From Gammaproteobacteria bacterium (GTDB taxonomy: Bacteria; Pseudomonadota; Gammaproteobacteria; Pseudomonadales; Azotimanducaceae_A): 64,000 nt of DNA. How positions within the stretch are numbered: the stretch's first letter is position 1; every line of letters starts with the position of its first letter. Under the pieces are notes generated by a model. It did not search any database, was not told the DNA's origin, and saw only the letters and a program-made list of their open reading frames with translations. Positions 1 through 9,232 of the stretch are shown one piece after another. The translations under genes were made by a program, and so were the position numbers. The stretch is from the NCBI GenBank assembly GCA_012960755.1, contig DUAT01000088.1:1-64000 (forward strand), written 5' to 3'.

Positions 1-74
1 CCTATACAGGATGATGGGCAAGCTGGACTTACATAGAGAGAAATCCGGAGAAATTGCCCATTTATGGATGGGCA

Positions 75-1367
75 CTAACTAGGAACACGAGCAACAGGCT
101 GTTCAAAATGCAGATACCTGTTTCGCAACGAAGACCTGACCAGGATGACTGTTGCGATCAACATAGCCACCGCCGCGCAATACAGCCCTGCTGCAATTGA
201 CAGAATCTCGCCCAGCAGACCACCCGCCAGGGCACCAATGGGCAGAAACGAAAAAACGATGAACCGCCTGCTCGCGTTTACCCGTGACATCAACTCAACC
301 GGTGTAACAGCCTGCCGAATACTGATCTGGTTGACGCTGAACAGGGGTGATCCGAGCCCAATCGACAACAGGCCCGCAGCTGCCATCGAAACCGAAATCA
401 GTTGAGTACTACCGGCGATCAACAACATCCCCAATGTCGTGAACAGATTACCGATAACCAGGGTTCTCCCCATTCCAGTCACGCGGGTAATCCCTGGGAC
501 CATTGATGCGGCAGCAAGTGTTGCTACACTCCCCAGAGCGAGGAGTATGCCCAGGGATGAGGTATCAAGCATCAAATTCCGGGTCACTGCAATCACCAAC
601 AGCGCCTGGTAGATCCCCATGGCGAATGCCGACATACAAGAGCTCGTTACTAACGGCCGAAGTAACTCATCATGAAAAAGGATTCCGACGCCTTCCTTCA
701 TTTCCTGGACGAAGTTCGTAACGGGCCTGACCCCGGAGCTGGAAGTCGAATCAGAAGACCGGCTCAGTTCTCTTTGGGGTATAAAAAACAGCGCAACTGT
801 TGAGGCCACCGATGCAAGAATACAGATCAACAATATCAACGGAGGAAAAAAGTACTTTGCCAGCAACCCGGCCAACGCGGGTGCCAGAATCTTGATACCC
901 GCCGTCGTCACCTGGAGCCTGGCGTTACCAGCCACAAGATGATGCCGCTTGATTAGTTCCGGCAACAGACTCGTGTAGCAAAGATCAAGTACCAGTTTCG
1001 CGACACCAAGCGCCGCCGCAAACCCATACAGCAGATAAATTGATGAATGAAGATTCAGCAGAAACAGTGCAAAAATCAGTAACAGGGTCTGGACCAAAGA
1101 GACAAAAATTAACACCAGCCTCAAGTCACGTCTGTCCAGCCATACACCGACAAACAGACTAAGAAGAAACACCGGCAACTCCTGGAACACGACCAATAGG
1201 CCTGCCTGGATCGCTGTTGCATGGAGTACAACCACTGCAATAACAGCGAGTACAAACGTCGTCGTAACGGAGGCAAACATATAGAATGACTCTGGGATCC
1301 AGAATCTTAAGAAGGTTTGGCTGATGATCACCTTGTCAATCCGTTCCCGACTATACTCTCGAATCAT
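75..1367 (-). CDS. MFS transporter, EntS-like
   Basis: A 430-residue hydrophobic protein with about twelve predicted membrane segments, a normal length for a major facilitator superfamily carrier. The MFS motif A region between helices 2 and 3 is visible at residues 73-86 (GVWLDRRDLRLVL). The overall look is that of the EntS/MFS_3 branch, which exports small molecules such as siderophores by proton antiport. The substrate cannot be read from the sequence, and no siderophore genes are nearby. ATG start at 1367. The gene is divergent from the stress protein at 1455 and shares an 87-bp control region with it. Confidence 0.85.
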   Translation of the reverse strand: MIREYSRERIDKVIISQTFLRFWIPESFYMFASVTTTFVLAVIAVVVLHATAIQAGLLVVFQELPVFLLSLFVGVWLDRRDLRLVLIFVSLVQTLLLIFALFLLNLHSSIYLLYGFAAALGVAKLVLDLCYTSLLPELIKRHHLVAGNARLQVTTAGIKILAPALAGLLAKYFFPPLILLICILASVASTVALFFIPQRELSRSSDSTSSSGVRPVTNFVQEMKEGVGILFHDELLRPLVTSSCMSAFAMGIYQALLVIAVTRNLMLDTSSLGILLALGSVATLAAASMVPGITRVTGMGRTLVIGNLFTTLGMLLIAGSTQLISVSMAAAGLLSIGLGSPLFSVNQISIRQAVTPVELMSRVNASRRFIVFSFLPIGALAGGLLGEILSIAAGLYCAAVAMLIATVILVRSSLRNRYLHFEQPVARVPS

Positions 1368-1454
1368 CGCTTGTTTTACTTCATCTCTGTCAAGTTCAAC
1401 CTATTTTTTGTATTGTACCTGTAGATCTACACCAGTTCAGGAAGCAGGTGTCCT

Positions 1455-2306
1455 ATGACAACGATCGATCAGTTTGAAAGTGTTTTCAAATCTGCAATAA
1501 AGCCACTGTATCGACATAAACCAGATTCAATAAGCCACGCACTCATCGTTACTGACCTTACGCAAGATGCAGCGAGCCAGTTTACAAACCAGGTACAACA
1601 GCTTCTGGATCCCCAGCAGATTGTAAATTGGGAAGTTATCACAGGTGATCAGTACAGCAGTACAATGGACCTGCTGAATCTGCTCGACGGCAAGGCTGCA
1701 GATCTTATCTGCTGTTATCGAAACCTGCACAGTCAGGCATGGCAGCACCCGCACAGCCTGGGCTCGCACCTGGATGTGCTTATCCAGAAGACATCAGCCG
1801 CAATACTGATTCTACCCCACCCGGAAGCCGAATACGCTGACAACCATGCCTACGACCATGAACGTCGCGTACTTGCGATGACAGACCACATGACCGACGA
1901 CAATAAACTGGTCAGCCTGGCAGCTGAATTCGCCGGATCACAGGGACACCTTTATCTGGCACATATCGAAGATGAAACCACATTCAAACGATATATGGAT
2001 GCCATCAGCAAGATCGAGACTATCGACACAGCCAATGCAAGAACAACCATTAGACATCAATTGCTGAAATACCCGTCGGAGTACGCAGATTCCTGCCGCA
2101 TGGCTTTAGCAGATGTGTTTCCTTCACTGTCGGTCGATACGATTGTGGCCTTTGGTCAGAGGCTATCGGACTACACAAAATATATCGACGAACTGAAAAT
2201 CAACCTGCTGGTCATGCACGGCAAAGACGATGATCAGTTAGCGATGCATGGCTTGTCATATCCCTTGGCTATTGAAATCCGCCAAATCCCCTTGCTGATT
2301 ATCTAG
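1455..2306 (+). CDS. Universal stress protein, tandem (UspE-like)
   Basis: A 283-residue soluble protein made of two consecutive Usp-like halves, as in UspE. The first half carries the typical stretch with DLICCYRNLHS (about residues 84-94) followed by the ILILPHPEAE strand. The second half repeats the alpha/beta pattern and ends in PLLII. No clear GxxGx9GS ATP-binding motif is visible, which is usual for UspE-type tandem proteins. These proteins are cytoplasmic and accumulate under stress or growth arrest, with unclear biochemistry. The stop codon TAG (2304-2306) lies inside the left end of the repeat element at 2303-2453. Confidence 0.75.
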   Translation: MTTIDQFESVFKSAIKPLYRHKPDSISHALIVTDLTQDAASQFTNQVQQLLDPQQIVNWEVITGDQYSSTMDLLNLLDGKAADLICCYRNLHSQAWQHPHSLGSHLDVLIQKTSAAILILPHPEAEYADNHAYDHERRVLAMTDHMTDDNKLVSLAAEFAGSQGHLYLAHIEDETTFKRYMDAISKIETIDTANARTTIRHQLLKYPSEYADSCRMALADVFPSLSVDTIVAFGQRLSDYTKYIDELKINLLVMHGKDDDQLAMHGLSYPLAIEIRQIPLLII

Positions 2307-2453
2307 GGAAGCTCTGATTAAGTAGATATTTTCGTCAGGGCAGCGAAGGGAGGAATGAAGATAAGTTGTTAACATGCTTTACGTTATCAACTTTTTGGAA
2401 TTCCGCCGTGACGCCGACATGGCGGAAATAAACCTTAATCTGAGATTTCTAAC
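2303..2453. mobile_element. MITE-like element, longer copy
   Basis: Non-coding element of about 151 bp with imperfect terminal inverted repeats of 20 bp (2303-2322 against 2434-2453, about 14 of 20 positions matching, best at the inner side around CTCTGATTAAG). Two internal hairpins are visible: AGTTGTTAAC/GTTATCAACT (2364-2373/2383-2392) and TTCCGCC/GGCGGAA (2401-2407/2421-2427). A shortened, inverted copy lies at 36772-36831. No transposase is present. The left end contains the stop codon of the preceding stress-protein gene and the right end stops 9 bp before the next start codon. Confidence 0.6.
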
Positions 2454-2462
2454 GGATTTACT

Positions 2463-3842
2463 ATGGAACACGCCGCGCACGAAGTGAGTCAAGGGGTAAC
2501 TGTTTTCTTTAGCATCATTTTATTTCTGATGGTTGTGTCACTGGCACTCGAAGAAAAAATTCATGCCCAAAAATCAGTGATCGTCAGCGTCTTCGCCGTC
2601 ATCTGCCTGATAGCCAGCACAGCACTTGGGCTGCTCCCTTTTGGAGCTGTCACATTGCCCGATGGTCATCACATACCTATTCCTGTCTATATCCCGGCGG
2701 TTGATTGGGGTGTTATCGCAATCATTTTAGGATCCAGTATTTTTGTCGATGTGACTTCCCGCTCCGGGTTATTTTCCTGGGTCGCCATTAAGTTGACTAA
2801 AGCATCCGGCGGTGACTCCCTAAAATTATTGTGGTATTACGGCTTGTTAACAGTCGTTTTCTCAGCCCTACTGAACAATGTAACCGCGATGATCATCGTG
2901 GGTTCGTTAACCGCCGTGTCGTTGAAGAAACTGGGCCAGACCGACAAACTGCTTGGATTTCTGCTGATTGAAGGATTGTTGACCAATATCGGCGGTCTCA
3001 TGACCCTGATAAGTTCGGTGCCGAATATTATTGTCGGCAACGCAGCGAAGATCACCTTCATAGAGTTTTTTATTACATCCAGCCCCTATGTGGTGGTCGC
3101 CACGATCGTAACCATCATCATGGGCGCAAAATTATTCTCTATAAAAAGCCCGACAAACGAAGCGGAAATAGCCGCATCTCGTGAACTTATTGAAACCTTT
3201 GATGAAAACGATGGTATTGAGAGTCAGGGGTTCTTCTGGTTTGGCGCAGGCATGTTGGTGTTGTTTATTCTCACAATAGCAACAACATCCATCTTGCCGG
3301 TCGCCAGGGAACTGGGCATGGGATTCGTTGCACTCTCATTCGCCGTTGTTATGCTGCTACGTTATAAATCATCGGTAGACCAGTTTTATCGGTCAATTGA
3401 TTGGGATCTGCTCACCTTCTTTATCACCTTGTTTGTCGTCATTAACGTGATGGAACATGCCATGGTTCTTGACCTCATCGGCAAAGGCATTTCCCTGGTT
3501 GTGGGAAAGGAAGAATCCATGTTTGGTACCGGCGCACTACTGGTCCTATCGGCAGGTTTCAGCTCCGTCACCGACAACATTCCGCTCGCCGCCATGCTCG
3601 CAAAGATCCTCGGTGCTGCGAATACAAGCCCTGAATCTGCATTGTGGTGGGCCGTTGTATTCGGCGCAAACCTGGGGGGAAATCTGACACCGATTGGCAG
3701 TGCATCGACGCTGGTAGCCGTCACGATCATGCACAAAAACGACATAAAGTTAACGTTCGCCGGTTTTGTGAAGGTGGCCATCCCATTTGCCATCGTGCAA
3801 ATACTGCTTGCATTGGCTTATGTGCTGTTTTTCCTCTACTAA
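2463..3842 (+). CDS. Ion-transporter superfamily permease (SLC13/NhaD/ArsB type)
   Basis: A 459-residue integral membrane protein with about eleven to twelve predicted helices. Two re-entrant signature regions typical of the ion transporter superfamily are visible: SALLNNVTAMIIVGS in the first half and FSSVTDNIPLAAML followed by GANLGGNLTPIGSAS in the second. Relatives exchange or co-transport Na+, dicarboxylates or arsenite. The residues do not decide between NhaD-like Na+/H+ antiport and anion transport. The start codon is ATG at 2463, with no strong ribosome-binding site visible. Its control region is largely the repeat element 2303-2453, so it is either driven from inside that element or read through from the stress gene. 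Confidence 0.75.
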   Translation: MEHAAHEVSQGVTVFFSIILFLMVVSLALEEKIHAQKSVIVSVFAVICLIASTALGLLPFGAVTLPDGHHIPIPVYIPAVDWGVIAIILGSSIFVDVTSRSGLFSWVAIKLTKASGGDSLKLLWYYGLLTVVFSALLNNVTAMIIVGSLTAVSLKKLGQTDKLLGFLLIEGLLTNIGGLMTLISSVPNIIVGNAAKITFIEFFITSSPYVVVATIVTIIMGAKLFSIKSPTNEAEIAASRELIETFDENDGIESQGFFWFGAGMLVLFILTIATTSILPVARELGMGFVALSFAVVMLLRYKSSVDQFYRSIDWDLLTFFITLFVVINVMEHAMVLDLIGKGISLVVGKEESMFGTGALLVLSAGFSSVTDNIPLAAMLAKILGAANTSPESALWWAVVFGANLGGNLTPIGSASTLVAVTIMHKNDIKLTFAGFVKVAIPFAIVQILLALAYVLFFLY

Positions 3843-4004
3843 GTACCTAGAAGAATCACTAGACCGGGCTTCTTTTGAAAAGATACCTCAAGACTGGAAC
3901 CAGACTGTACGAACTGAGGATAAACAGCCGTAGTTATCTCTGATTTCTGTGTAGGAAACATCGAATATTTTCGAAGTAACCCAGACTCTATCGAGTAACA
4001 AAGT

Positions 4005-4010
4005 TATAAT
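4005..4010 (+). promoter_or_regulatory. Consensus -10 box (TATAAT) directly before recQ
   Basis: A perfect TATAAT ends 6 bp before the recQ ATG at 4017, so a transcript from it would start at or next to the start codon. No good -35 hexamer is seen at 16-18 bp. The 11-mer AAGTTATAAT plus a preceding A is also found just before the gene at 15284. Confidence 0.4.
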
Positions 4011-4016
4011 CTTCGT

Positions 4017-5810
4017 ATGACGCAGGCTTTAAAAATTCTCAAAAACACCTTTGGCTTTGAGCAGTTTCGGACTCCACAAGATGATGTGATTGCCACGATA
4101 GTTGACGGTGGTGACGCGCTGGTACTGATGCCCACGGGAGGCGGGAAATCTCTTTGCTACCAGATCCCGGCTATGTTGCGTCACGGGTGCGGCGTAGTGA
4201 TATCACCCTTGATCGCGCTGATGCAGGATCAGGTAAACGCACTACAGGAACTGGGGGTCCAGGCGGATTTTCTCAACTCGACACTGGACCACATCAAGGT
4301 ACAGGATATCGAACATTCCCTGCGGGAGGGTGACCTTGACCTGTTGTATATTGCACCGGAGAGACTCATACAAGAGCGCACTCTCAACCTTCTGAAAGAA
4401 CTGGACATCAGCCTCTTCGCCATTGATGAAGCCCATTGTGTTTCTCAGTGGGGTCACGACTTCAGGGCTGACTATCTCCGGCTTGATCTGTTGCATCGCG
4501 AATTTCCCAAAGTGCCGAGAATTGCATTGACCGCAACAGCCGATGCCAGAACGCGAAAAGAAATCGTCTCCCGGCTCGATCTGCACGAAGCAAGACAATT
4601 TTTCGTCGGCTTTGACCGCCCCAATATCCGCTACCAGATTACCCTTAAAAACAACCCGAGGAATCAACTGCACCGTTTTCTGCAAAATGAACACCCCAGG
4701 GACGCGGGTATTGTCTATTGTCTGTCCCGGAAGAAAACTGAAGAAACAGCAGGCTGGCTGGTCAGGCAAGGATTCCCAGCCTTGCCGTACCATGCAGGAC
4801 TATCGGCAGATATCCGATCTGATCACCAGTCAAGGTTTCTCAGGGAGGAAGGCATTATTATTGTTGCCACCATCGCTTTCGGGATGGGGATCGACAAACC
4901 CGATGTTCGGTTCGTCGCCCATCTGGATCTGCCGAAAACCATTGAGGCCTACTACCAGGAAACCGGGCGCGCAGGCCGTGATGGATTGCCCGCTGACGCA
5001 TGGATGGTGTATGGCCTGCAGGATGTCATCAAGCTACGTCAGTTGATGGATGGTTCCGAGGGTAGTGAGGAGCACAAACGTGCGGAGCAGCACCGGTTAA
5101 ACGCAATGCTGGGCTTGTGTGAGGTCACGACCTGTCGTCGGCATGCCATGTTGCGTTACTTTGATGAAAATTCGCCGGAGCATTGTGGTAACTGCGACAA
5201 TTGCCAGACGCCGGCGGAAACCTGGGATGGCACAGAGGCCGCGCGAAAGGCACTGAGCGCAATATACAGGACGGGGCAACGATTCGGGGTCAATCATCTG
5301 GTCGATGTTTTACGCGGCACGAGTACCGACAAAATTTTTCAATTCGACCATCATCAGTTGGCAATATATCACCTGGGACAGGATCTTGACGAGAATCAGT
5401 GGAAATCAGTTTTTAGACAATTGGTGGCACGGGGCTTTGTCAGCGTCGACCTTGATCGATTTGGTGCCTTGAAGCTGGAAGAAAAATGCCGCCCTCTGTT
5501 AAAGGGCCAGGAATCGGTTGAGTTAAGAAAAGATATAAAGCAGAAAACAGCCCGCAAACAAACCAAAACGCCATTACCCGATGACCTTGATATCGGCCTG
5601 TGGGAAGCCCTGAGAGAATGTCGGCGGACTATGGCGGAGGAACAGGGGGTGCCACCCTTTATTATCTTCCATGACAGCACGTTACATGCGATGGTCGAGA
5701 TGATGCCAACCACCCTCGACGAATTCTCCCGGTTGTCCGGCGTCGGGGATCGAAAAAGGGATAAATATGGCCCGGCTTTTCTTGAGGTCCTGTCGGCGGG
5801 GCCTGGTTGA
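4017..5810 (+). CDS. recQ: ATP-dependent DNA helicase RecQ
   Basis: A 597-residue superfamily 2 helicase that unwinds DNA 3'-5' in recombinational repair. Walker A is at residues 38-45 (MPTGGGKS) and the DEAH box at 137-140, followed by the aromatic-rich loop [10 protein letters not shown]. The second RecA-like lobe has [10 protein letters not shown] and [10 protein letters not shown]. The RecQ-C-terminal zinc site shows four cysteines at about residues 368-391 (CEVTTC, CGNCDNC). A winged-helix region follows, and an HRDC domain occupies about 530-597. Length and domain order are those of canonical RecQ. The gene has no Shine-Dalgarno sequence but a TATAAT box 6 bp upstream. It converges with the hydrolase ending at 5818. 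Confidence 0.96.
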   Translation: MTQALKILKNTFGFEQFRTPQDDVIATIVDGGDALVLMPTGGGKSLCYQIPAMLRHGCGVVISPLIALMQDQVNALQELGVQADFLNSTLDHIKVQDIEHSLREGDLDLLYIAPERLIQERTLNLLKELDISLFAIDEAHCVSQWGHDFRADYLRLDLLHREFPKVPRIALTATADARTRKEIVSRLDLHEARQFFVGFDRPNIRYQITLKNNPRNQLHRFLQNEHPRDAGIVYCLSRKKTEETAGWLVRQGFPALPYHAGLSADIRSDHQSRFLREEGIIIVATIAFGMGIDKPDVRFVAHLDLPKTIEAYYQETGRAGRDGLPADAWMVYGLQDVIKLRQLMDGSEGSEEHKRAEQHRLNAMLGLCEVTTCRRHAMLRYFDENSPEHCGNCDNCQTPAETWDGTEAARKALSAIYRTGQRFGVNHLVDVLRGTSTDKIFQFDHHQLAIYHLGQDLDENQWKSVFRQLVARGFVSVDLDRFGALKLEEKCRPLLKGQESVELRKDIKQKTARKQTKTPLPDDLDIGLWEALRECRRTMAEEQGVPPFIIFHDSTLHAMVEMMPTTLDEFSRLSGVGDRKRDKYGPAFLEVLSAGPG

Positions 5811-5817
5811 TACTCTT

Positions 5818-6681
5818 CTACTGCTTCGAGAGATAATCCTCCAAAACCGGATTCAGGTATTCAAAAAACTTTTCCGGGTTTTCACTCATGGGGAAGTGTC
5901 CCATGCCATGCATTTTTTTAAAGTACGCACCCGGAATACGCTGCGCTATTTCTTCAGCACCTGCGGCGGGCGCCGACCAGTCGTACTCGCCGGAAAGCAA
6001 GTACACGGGACATTTTTTGGTATCAATGACAAGGGGCTGATTTCTTAGATCACCGTCATAAGCGTAGAAGTAAAGATCGCCCTTAAATACCCCAGGACCG
6101 CCAGAAGCATAGTGCCACAGGGTTTCCCAACGATGATTATCAGGGCTCTGAGGCGCAATTAATGCAGCCATCCAGGCAGCCGCAGAGTACCCCGCATGCA
6201 CATCATGCCGATGAAAATGGCTGAACGCCTGGGGATCGTAATCATCCGCCCCGGCGTCCAATCCCGATTGCAGGCCAATGATTCCGCCAATTTTTTCCTG
6301 ATGCTGCAATGCCAGGTGCAAGACCACTCGACCACCAATTGAACACCCCATCACCAGAGGTTGCCGCAATTCCAGTGCAGACATAAATGCGACGATGTAG
6401 CGGAGATAATCATCGGTGGACAATTGGTATTCTTTTTCCTGCCATCCGGCGGGTGGGGATGACTTGCCGTGCCATGGCATGTCGGGGACGATAACCCGAT
6501 ACTGTCGGGTGATGGATTCATTTCTGAGCACTTCGCGATACTGTCGACCATCAGCACCCGCAGTGTGCAGGCACAGTAATGGAATCCCGGTTCCTGCTTC
6601 CTCAAAATAGATGTTAACTGTCTCATCTGAAAGGGTCAGCTGTACATAGCGCCCCTTTACTTCATCAAATACGGCATTCAT
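5818..6681 (-). CDS. Alpha/beta hydrolase
   Basis: A 287-residue alpha/beta-hydrolase-fold enzyme. The nucleophile elbow is GCSIGG with Ser114. The expected acid is Asp234 in the GEYDWS loop and the histidine is His262 in GMGHFPMSE, so the full triad is present. The oxyanion-region histidine is in CLHTAGADGRQY (about residues 37-48). The substrate is unknown; such enzymes hydrolyse esters, lactones or C-C bonds. Its ATG overlaps the stop codon of the upstream small gene by 4 bp (6678-6681), so the two are very likely co-translated. Confidence 0.85.
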   Translation of the reverse strand: MNAVFDEVKGRYVQLTLSDETVNIYFEEAGTGIPLLCLHTAGADGRQYREVLRNESITRQYRVIVPDMPWHGKSSPPAGWQEKEYQLSTDDYLRYIVAFMSALELRQPLVMGCSIGGRVVLHLALQHQEKIGGIIGLQSGLDAGADDYDPQAFSHFHRHDVHAGYSAAAWMAALIAPQSPDNHRWETLWHYASGGPGVFKGDLYFYAYDGDLRNQPLVIDTKKCPVYLLSGEYDWSAPAAGAEEIAQRIPGAYFKKMHGMGHFPMSENPEKFFEYLNPVLEDYLSKQ

Positions 6682-7043
6682 TGAGCGCTCCCCCGTTGAT
6701 CCTCCCGCCAGATTTCAAGCAATCGGCGGACATACATAAAGTTACTCTCCATCGCCTGAATATCACCTTGTCGTTGCAAATGGCCGGAGGCCAGCAATGC
6801 ACCCAGTTCGTGATATTCAGGGGGTGGAACCGGCTGACAAAATTTCGCCCAGGATTCAGGATCGGCAATGAGAGAAAACCCCTGTACTGCCGAATCATCG
6901 GTTTCGGCTTTTGATACCTGTCCCTTGTCAATATTGAAACGATACTCCATATCACCCGATACGATGGTGATTTGAGTTGAGTAATATTGGCCCTGGCGGA
7001 ACAACACCTTATCTTTATTCAATCGTCCAACAAGCGCATCCAT
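6678..7043 (-). CDS. Small SCP2-like hypothetical protein
   Basis: A protein of about 121 residues with no signal peptide or membrane segment. The beta-rich first half (GDMEYRFNIDKGQV) followed by helices resembles small SCP-2 sterol-carrier-like lipid-binding proteins, but this is a weak resemblance. I place the start at the ATG at 7043 because GGAGG and AGGA lie just upstream; an in-frame GTG at 7073 is the alternative. The stop overlaps the start of the alpha/beta hydrolase, which suggests that the small protein and the enzyme act on the same, perhaps lipophilic, compound. Confidence 0.55.
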   Translation of the reverse strand: MDALVGRLNKDKVLFRQGQYYSTQITIVSGDMEYRFNIDKGQVSKAETDDSAVQGFSLIADPESWAKFCQPVPPPEYHELGALLASGHLQRQGDIQAMESNFMYVRRLLEIWREDQRGSAQ

Positions 7044-7197
7044 GTTCCTCAGCCTCCGGGAAATTTCAATCACCTGATGCTATCAGTGTCTCGGACGACA
7101 ATAAAGCACTGCGACGCATCCAATCGATTGAAATTCTGCAACAGCAAGCGTCTAATGAATTTGCTCATCACCGGATCAGGACGAAAGTTGGCACCCA

Positions 7198-7549
7198 ATG
7201 AAACTCGTCGAAATTGACAATGAAACGGAAGACACTTTCTTCAAGTGCCTTCATGACGAACTTCCAACTGACTCCCGGGTAATGAGTATGCGTCGTGAGT
7301 GGCGCGATCTGTACCGGCGCTGGTTGCCACCTCTGCATGATGGTCAGGGACGCCGTCGAAGATATCCCGGACGAGGTCGAACTGACCCAAATCTACGCCC
7401 ACGAAAAAACTGACCTGCTTACGCAGGGTGAAAGTTTTGATGTTGTTTATATCGACGGCATTTCTTTTCGCCCTGATGGACCACCGGCGAACAAGGAAGA
7501 ATTAAAACAGGCAATTCTTCAACGCCATAGTCAGAAAAATCTGAACTAG
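7198..7549 (+). pseudogene. Remnant of GNAT acetyltransferase with Cys-rich C-terminus (internal deletion)
   Basis: Two partial reading frames abut. Frame 1 from ATG 7198 gives a good N-terminus for about 37 residues (MKLVEIDNETEDTFFKC...), which I recognise as the start of a GNAT-family acetyltransferase type of about 250-280 residues, then turns into low-quality Arg-rich sequence. Frame 2, good from about 7310 to 7549, encodes what looks like the C-terminal part of that same protein type, with the cysteine motif GCHLC and the segment YIDGISFRPDGPP. The central acetyl-CoA-binding domain is missing and the frames are shifted, so the gene is most likely dead. An alternative is a small independent glutaredoxin-like protein from the GTG at 7295. 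Confidence 0.5.
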
Positions 7550-8116
7550 CTAGAAAGTAGTCTTTTTTACTGCGAGCAGTCTCGCGGACAGCATGCCTGC
7601 CAATAAACCAAACAGGTGGCCTTCCCAGGAGACAAATTTGTCTGTGGGCAAAATCCCCAGGATCATACCGCCGTAATAGACAACCGTGAAGGATGCAATG
7701 GCAAAAGTCGCGATACTCCGCTCGTAAATCGCCAGAGTAATCAGGAATCCAAAGAACCCAAATACGAGCCCACTGGCGCCAATGTGGTATGCAGGGCGAC
7801 CAAACAACCATACACCAAGTCCTCCGATGACGAGAATCAGCAGGACGCTTTTAAAGAAGATCCACCAACCACGCAGCGCAACAAAAAATCCCATCACCAG
7901 CAATGGCGTCGTGTTCATAATTAAGTGGTGTATGCTGCCGTGCAAGAATGGCCAGAGCAAAATGCCTGGTAACGCTTCGACATTCCTCGGGTAAATACCA
8001 TAGGCGCCGAGACGATGACCAAGAAAATTGTTGATGATCTCAATACCCCAGATCAATATCACAAGAGTCAAAATCAGTTTAAGCGCTGAGATCCAATTTT
8101 CGGCAACGTCCTGCAT
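7550..8116 (-). CDS. Rhomboid family intramembrane serine protease
   Basis: A 188-residue protein with about six membrane helices. The catalytic serine is in GASG (Ser115) and the partner histidine is His167 in SWEGHLFG. The oxyanion HxxxN-type motif HHLIMN lies at 63-68. It is a compact, six-helix core rhomboid without extra domains and should cleave membrane proteins near or in the bilayer. It is the last gene of the minus-strand cluster, 9 bp after the K+ channel gene, so it is probably co-transcribed with it. Substrates among the neighbouring membrane and lipoproteins are conceivable but unproven. Confidence 0.88.
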   Translation of the reverse strand: MQDVAENWISALKLILTLVILIWGIEIINNFLGHRLGAYGIYPRNVEALPGILLWPFLHGSIHHLIMNTTPLLVMGFFVALRGWWIFFKSVLLILVIGGLGVWLFGRPAYHIGASGLVFGFFGFLITLAIYERSIATFAIASFTVVYYGGMILGILPTDKFVSWEGHLFGLLAGMLSARLLAVKKTTF

Positions 8117-8125
8117 ATGGTCTTG

Positions 8126-9229
8126 TTAGTCCTTTTCAGAGACACAGTGCTCGACAACCTTACCTTCAGGGATGCTGTCATGATTGACCATCAGGAAAAT
8201 CGCACGACCAGTAACGATAGTATCAGAATTCGGGTTAGTGATAATCTTGTCCGACTGATCCACGTAACCCAGAGGTGTACCCAGACCTCTCATCACTATT
8301 CGAGCAGCTAGTTTCCCCCAGGGCTGTGCTTCGATCTGCAGTTCGTAGCGCCTTGGGTGAACCCCCTCGTGCTTAAACAGATCTTCCAGTATGGTCTCAG
8401 TACCTGGAGCTGCCATTGCGCGCACCATCAGTTCCGGATAAGCCCGCACAGGCCTTAACACTGCATCGGCACCATGGGCACGTAATCTGTCCCTGTTTTC
8501 ATCCTGGACACATTCGGCGATAACATAAGCAGGCGTATCATATTGTTTCAGTTGATCCAATATATCCAAAGTTATGCTGTCGGAACGGTATTCTGAAACA
8601 TCAACTGACAAGACAATGATGAAAGCAGCATGTCCAACATCAACCTCCGCCATTTCTGACCGTCCTTCCGGATGACCCTGGCGTAGCACTACCCCCAGGC
8701 TTGCCAACTCCTCAGGCAAGCCTTCAGGGAAGTTCCGGGAAAATATTTGAATGGGATATTCCTCGAGGCTGGTGGATTTACGAATCTGCTCCACCAGGGT
8801 CTGCAGATATCTCGACCCGTCCTTTTCCGGCGTGTTTATGATGACGATGTGATTTTTCATTTCCCAACTCCACAATCCTTTACGCATTTTTTCGCGTTGA
8901 TATATTCTATAGTCAATTAACTCACCTGCTATTTGTGCCAACAGAAAGATGCCAATCAGGTACATCATCAGCACCGTCGACAATCGTCCGAGTGGCGATG
9001 CTGCGGACATATCACCGTAACCCACGGTGGTCATGGTGGTCATGGTAAGCCAGGCCGCGTCTCCCCAACTCAACCCTTCGAACACCTTCATGGCAATCAC
9101 ATGAACAACGCCAAGCCCAGCCAGGAGCGCAAAAAGTTCGAACAACTTTCGTTTTCTATTGGTTATTGAGAGGTGTGAGTACTGATTGTGACGTCGTCGA
9201 CGCCAAAAGTCGGACCTGATTTTTATCAT
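8126..9229 (-). CDS. Two-helix K+ channel with RCK-like cytoplasmic domain
   Basis: A 367-residue potassium channel subunit. It has a basic N-terminus, a membrane helix at about 30-50, a pore loop with the K+ selectivity filter TVGYGD (68-73), a second helix at about 85-105, and a cytoplasmic part of about 260 residues. That part resembles TrkA-N/RCK Rossmann domains (HIVIINTPE strand onward), but the first glycine loop is degenerate, so NAD binding is doubtful. It should be a tetrameric K+ channel gated by a ligand. It lies 3 bp after the ribbon-helix-helix-like gene within the PspA-like cluster, where K+ channels are a recurrent partner. Confidence 0.88.
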   Translation of the reverse strand: MIKIRSDFWRRRRHNQYSHLSITNRKRKLFELFALLAGLGVVHVIAMKVFEGLSWGDAAWLTMTTMTTVGYGDMSAASPLGRLSTVLMMYLIGIFLLAQIAGELIDYRIYQREKMRKGLWSWEMKNHIVIINTPEKDGSRYLQTLVEQIRKSTSLEEYPIQIFSRNFPEGLPEELASLGVVLRQGHPEGRSEMAEVDVGHAAFIIVLSVDVSEYRSDSITLDILDQLKQYDTPAYVIAECVQDENRDRLRAHGADAVLRPVRAYPELMVRAMAAPGTETILEDLFKHEGVHPRRYELQIEAQPWGKLAARIVMRGLGTPLGYVDQSDKIITNPNSDTIVTGRAIFLMVNHDSIPEGKVVEHCVSEKD

Positions 9230-9232
9230 TTA

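Noticed and set aside
3386..3793. 135-residue minus-strand open frame inside the permease gene
   Set aside because: Antisense shadow of the well-supported permease.
4242..4793. 183-residue minus-strand open frame inside recQ
   Set aside because: Shadow of recQ with no recognisable motif; recQ is unambiguous across it.
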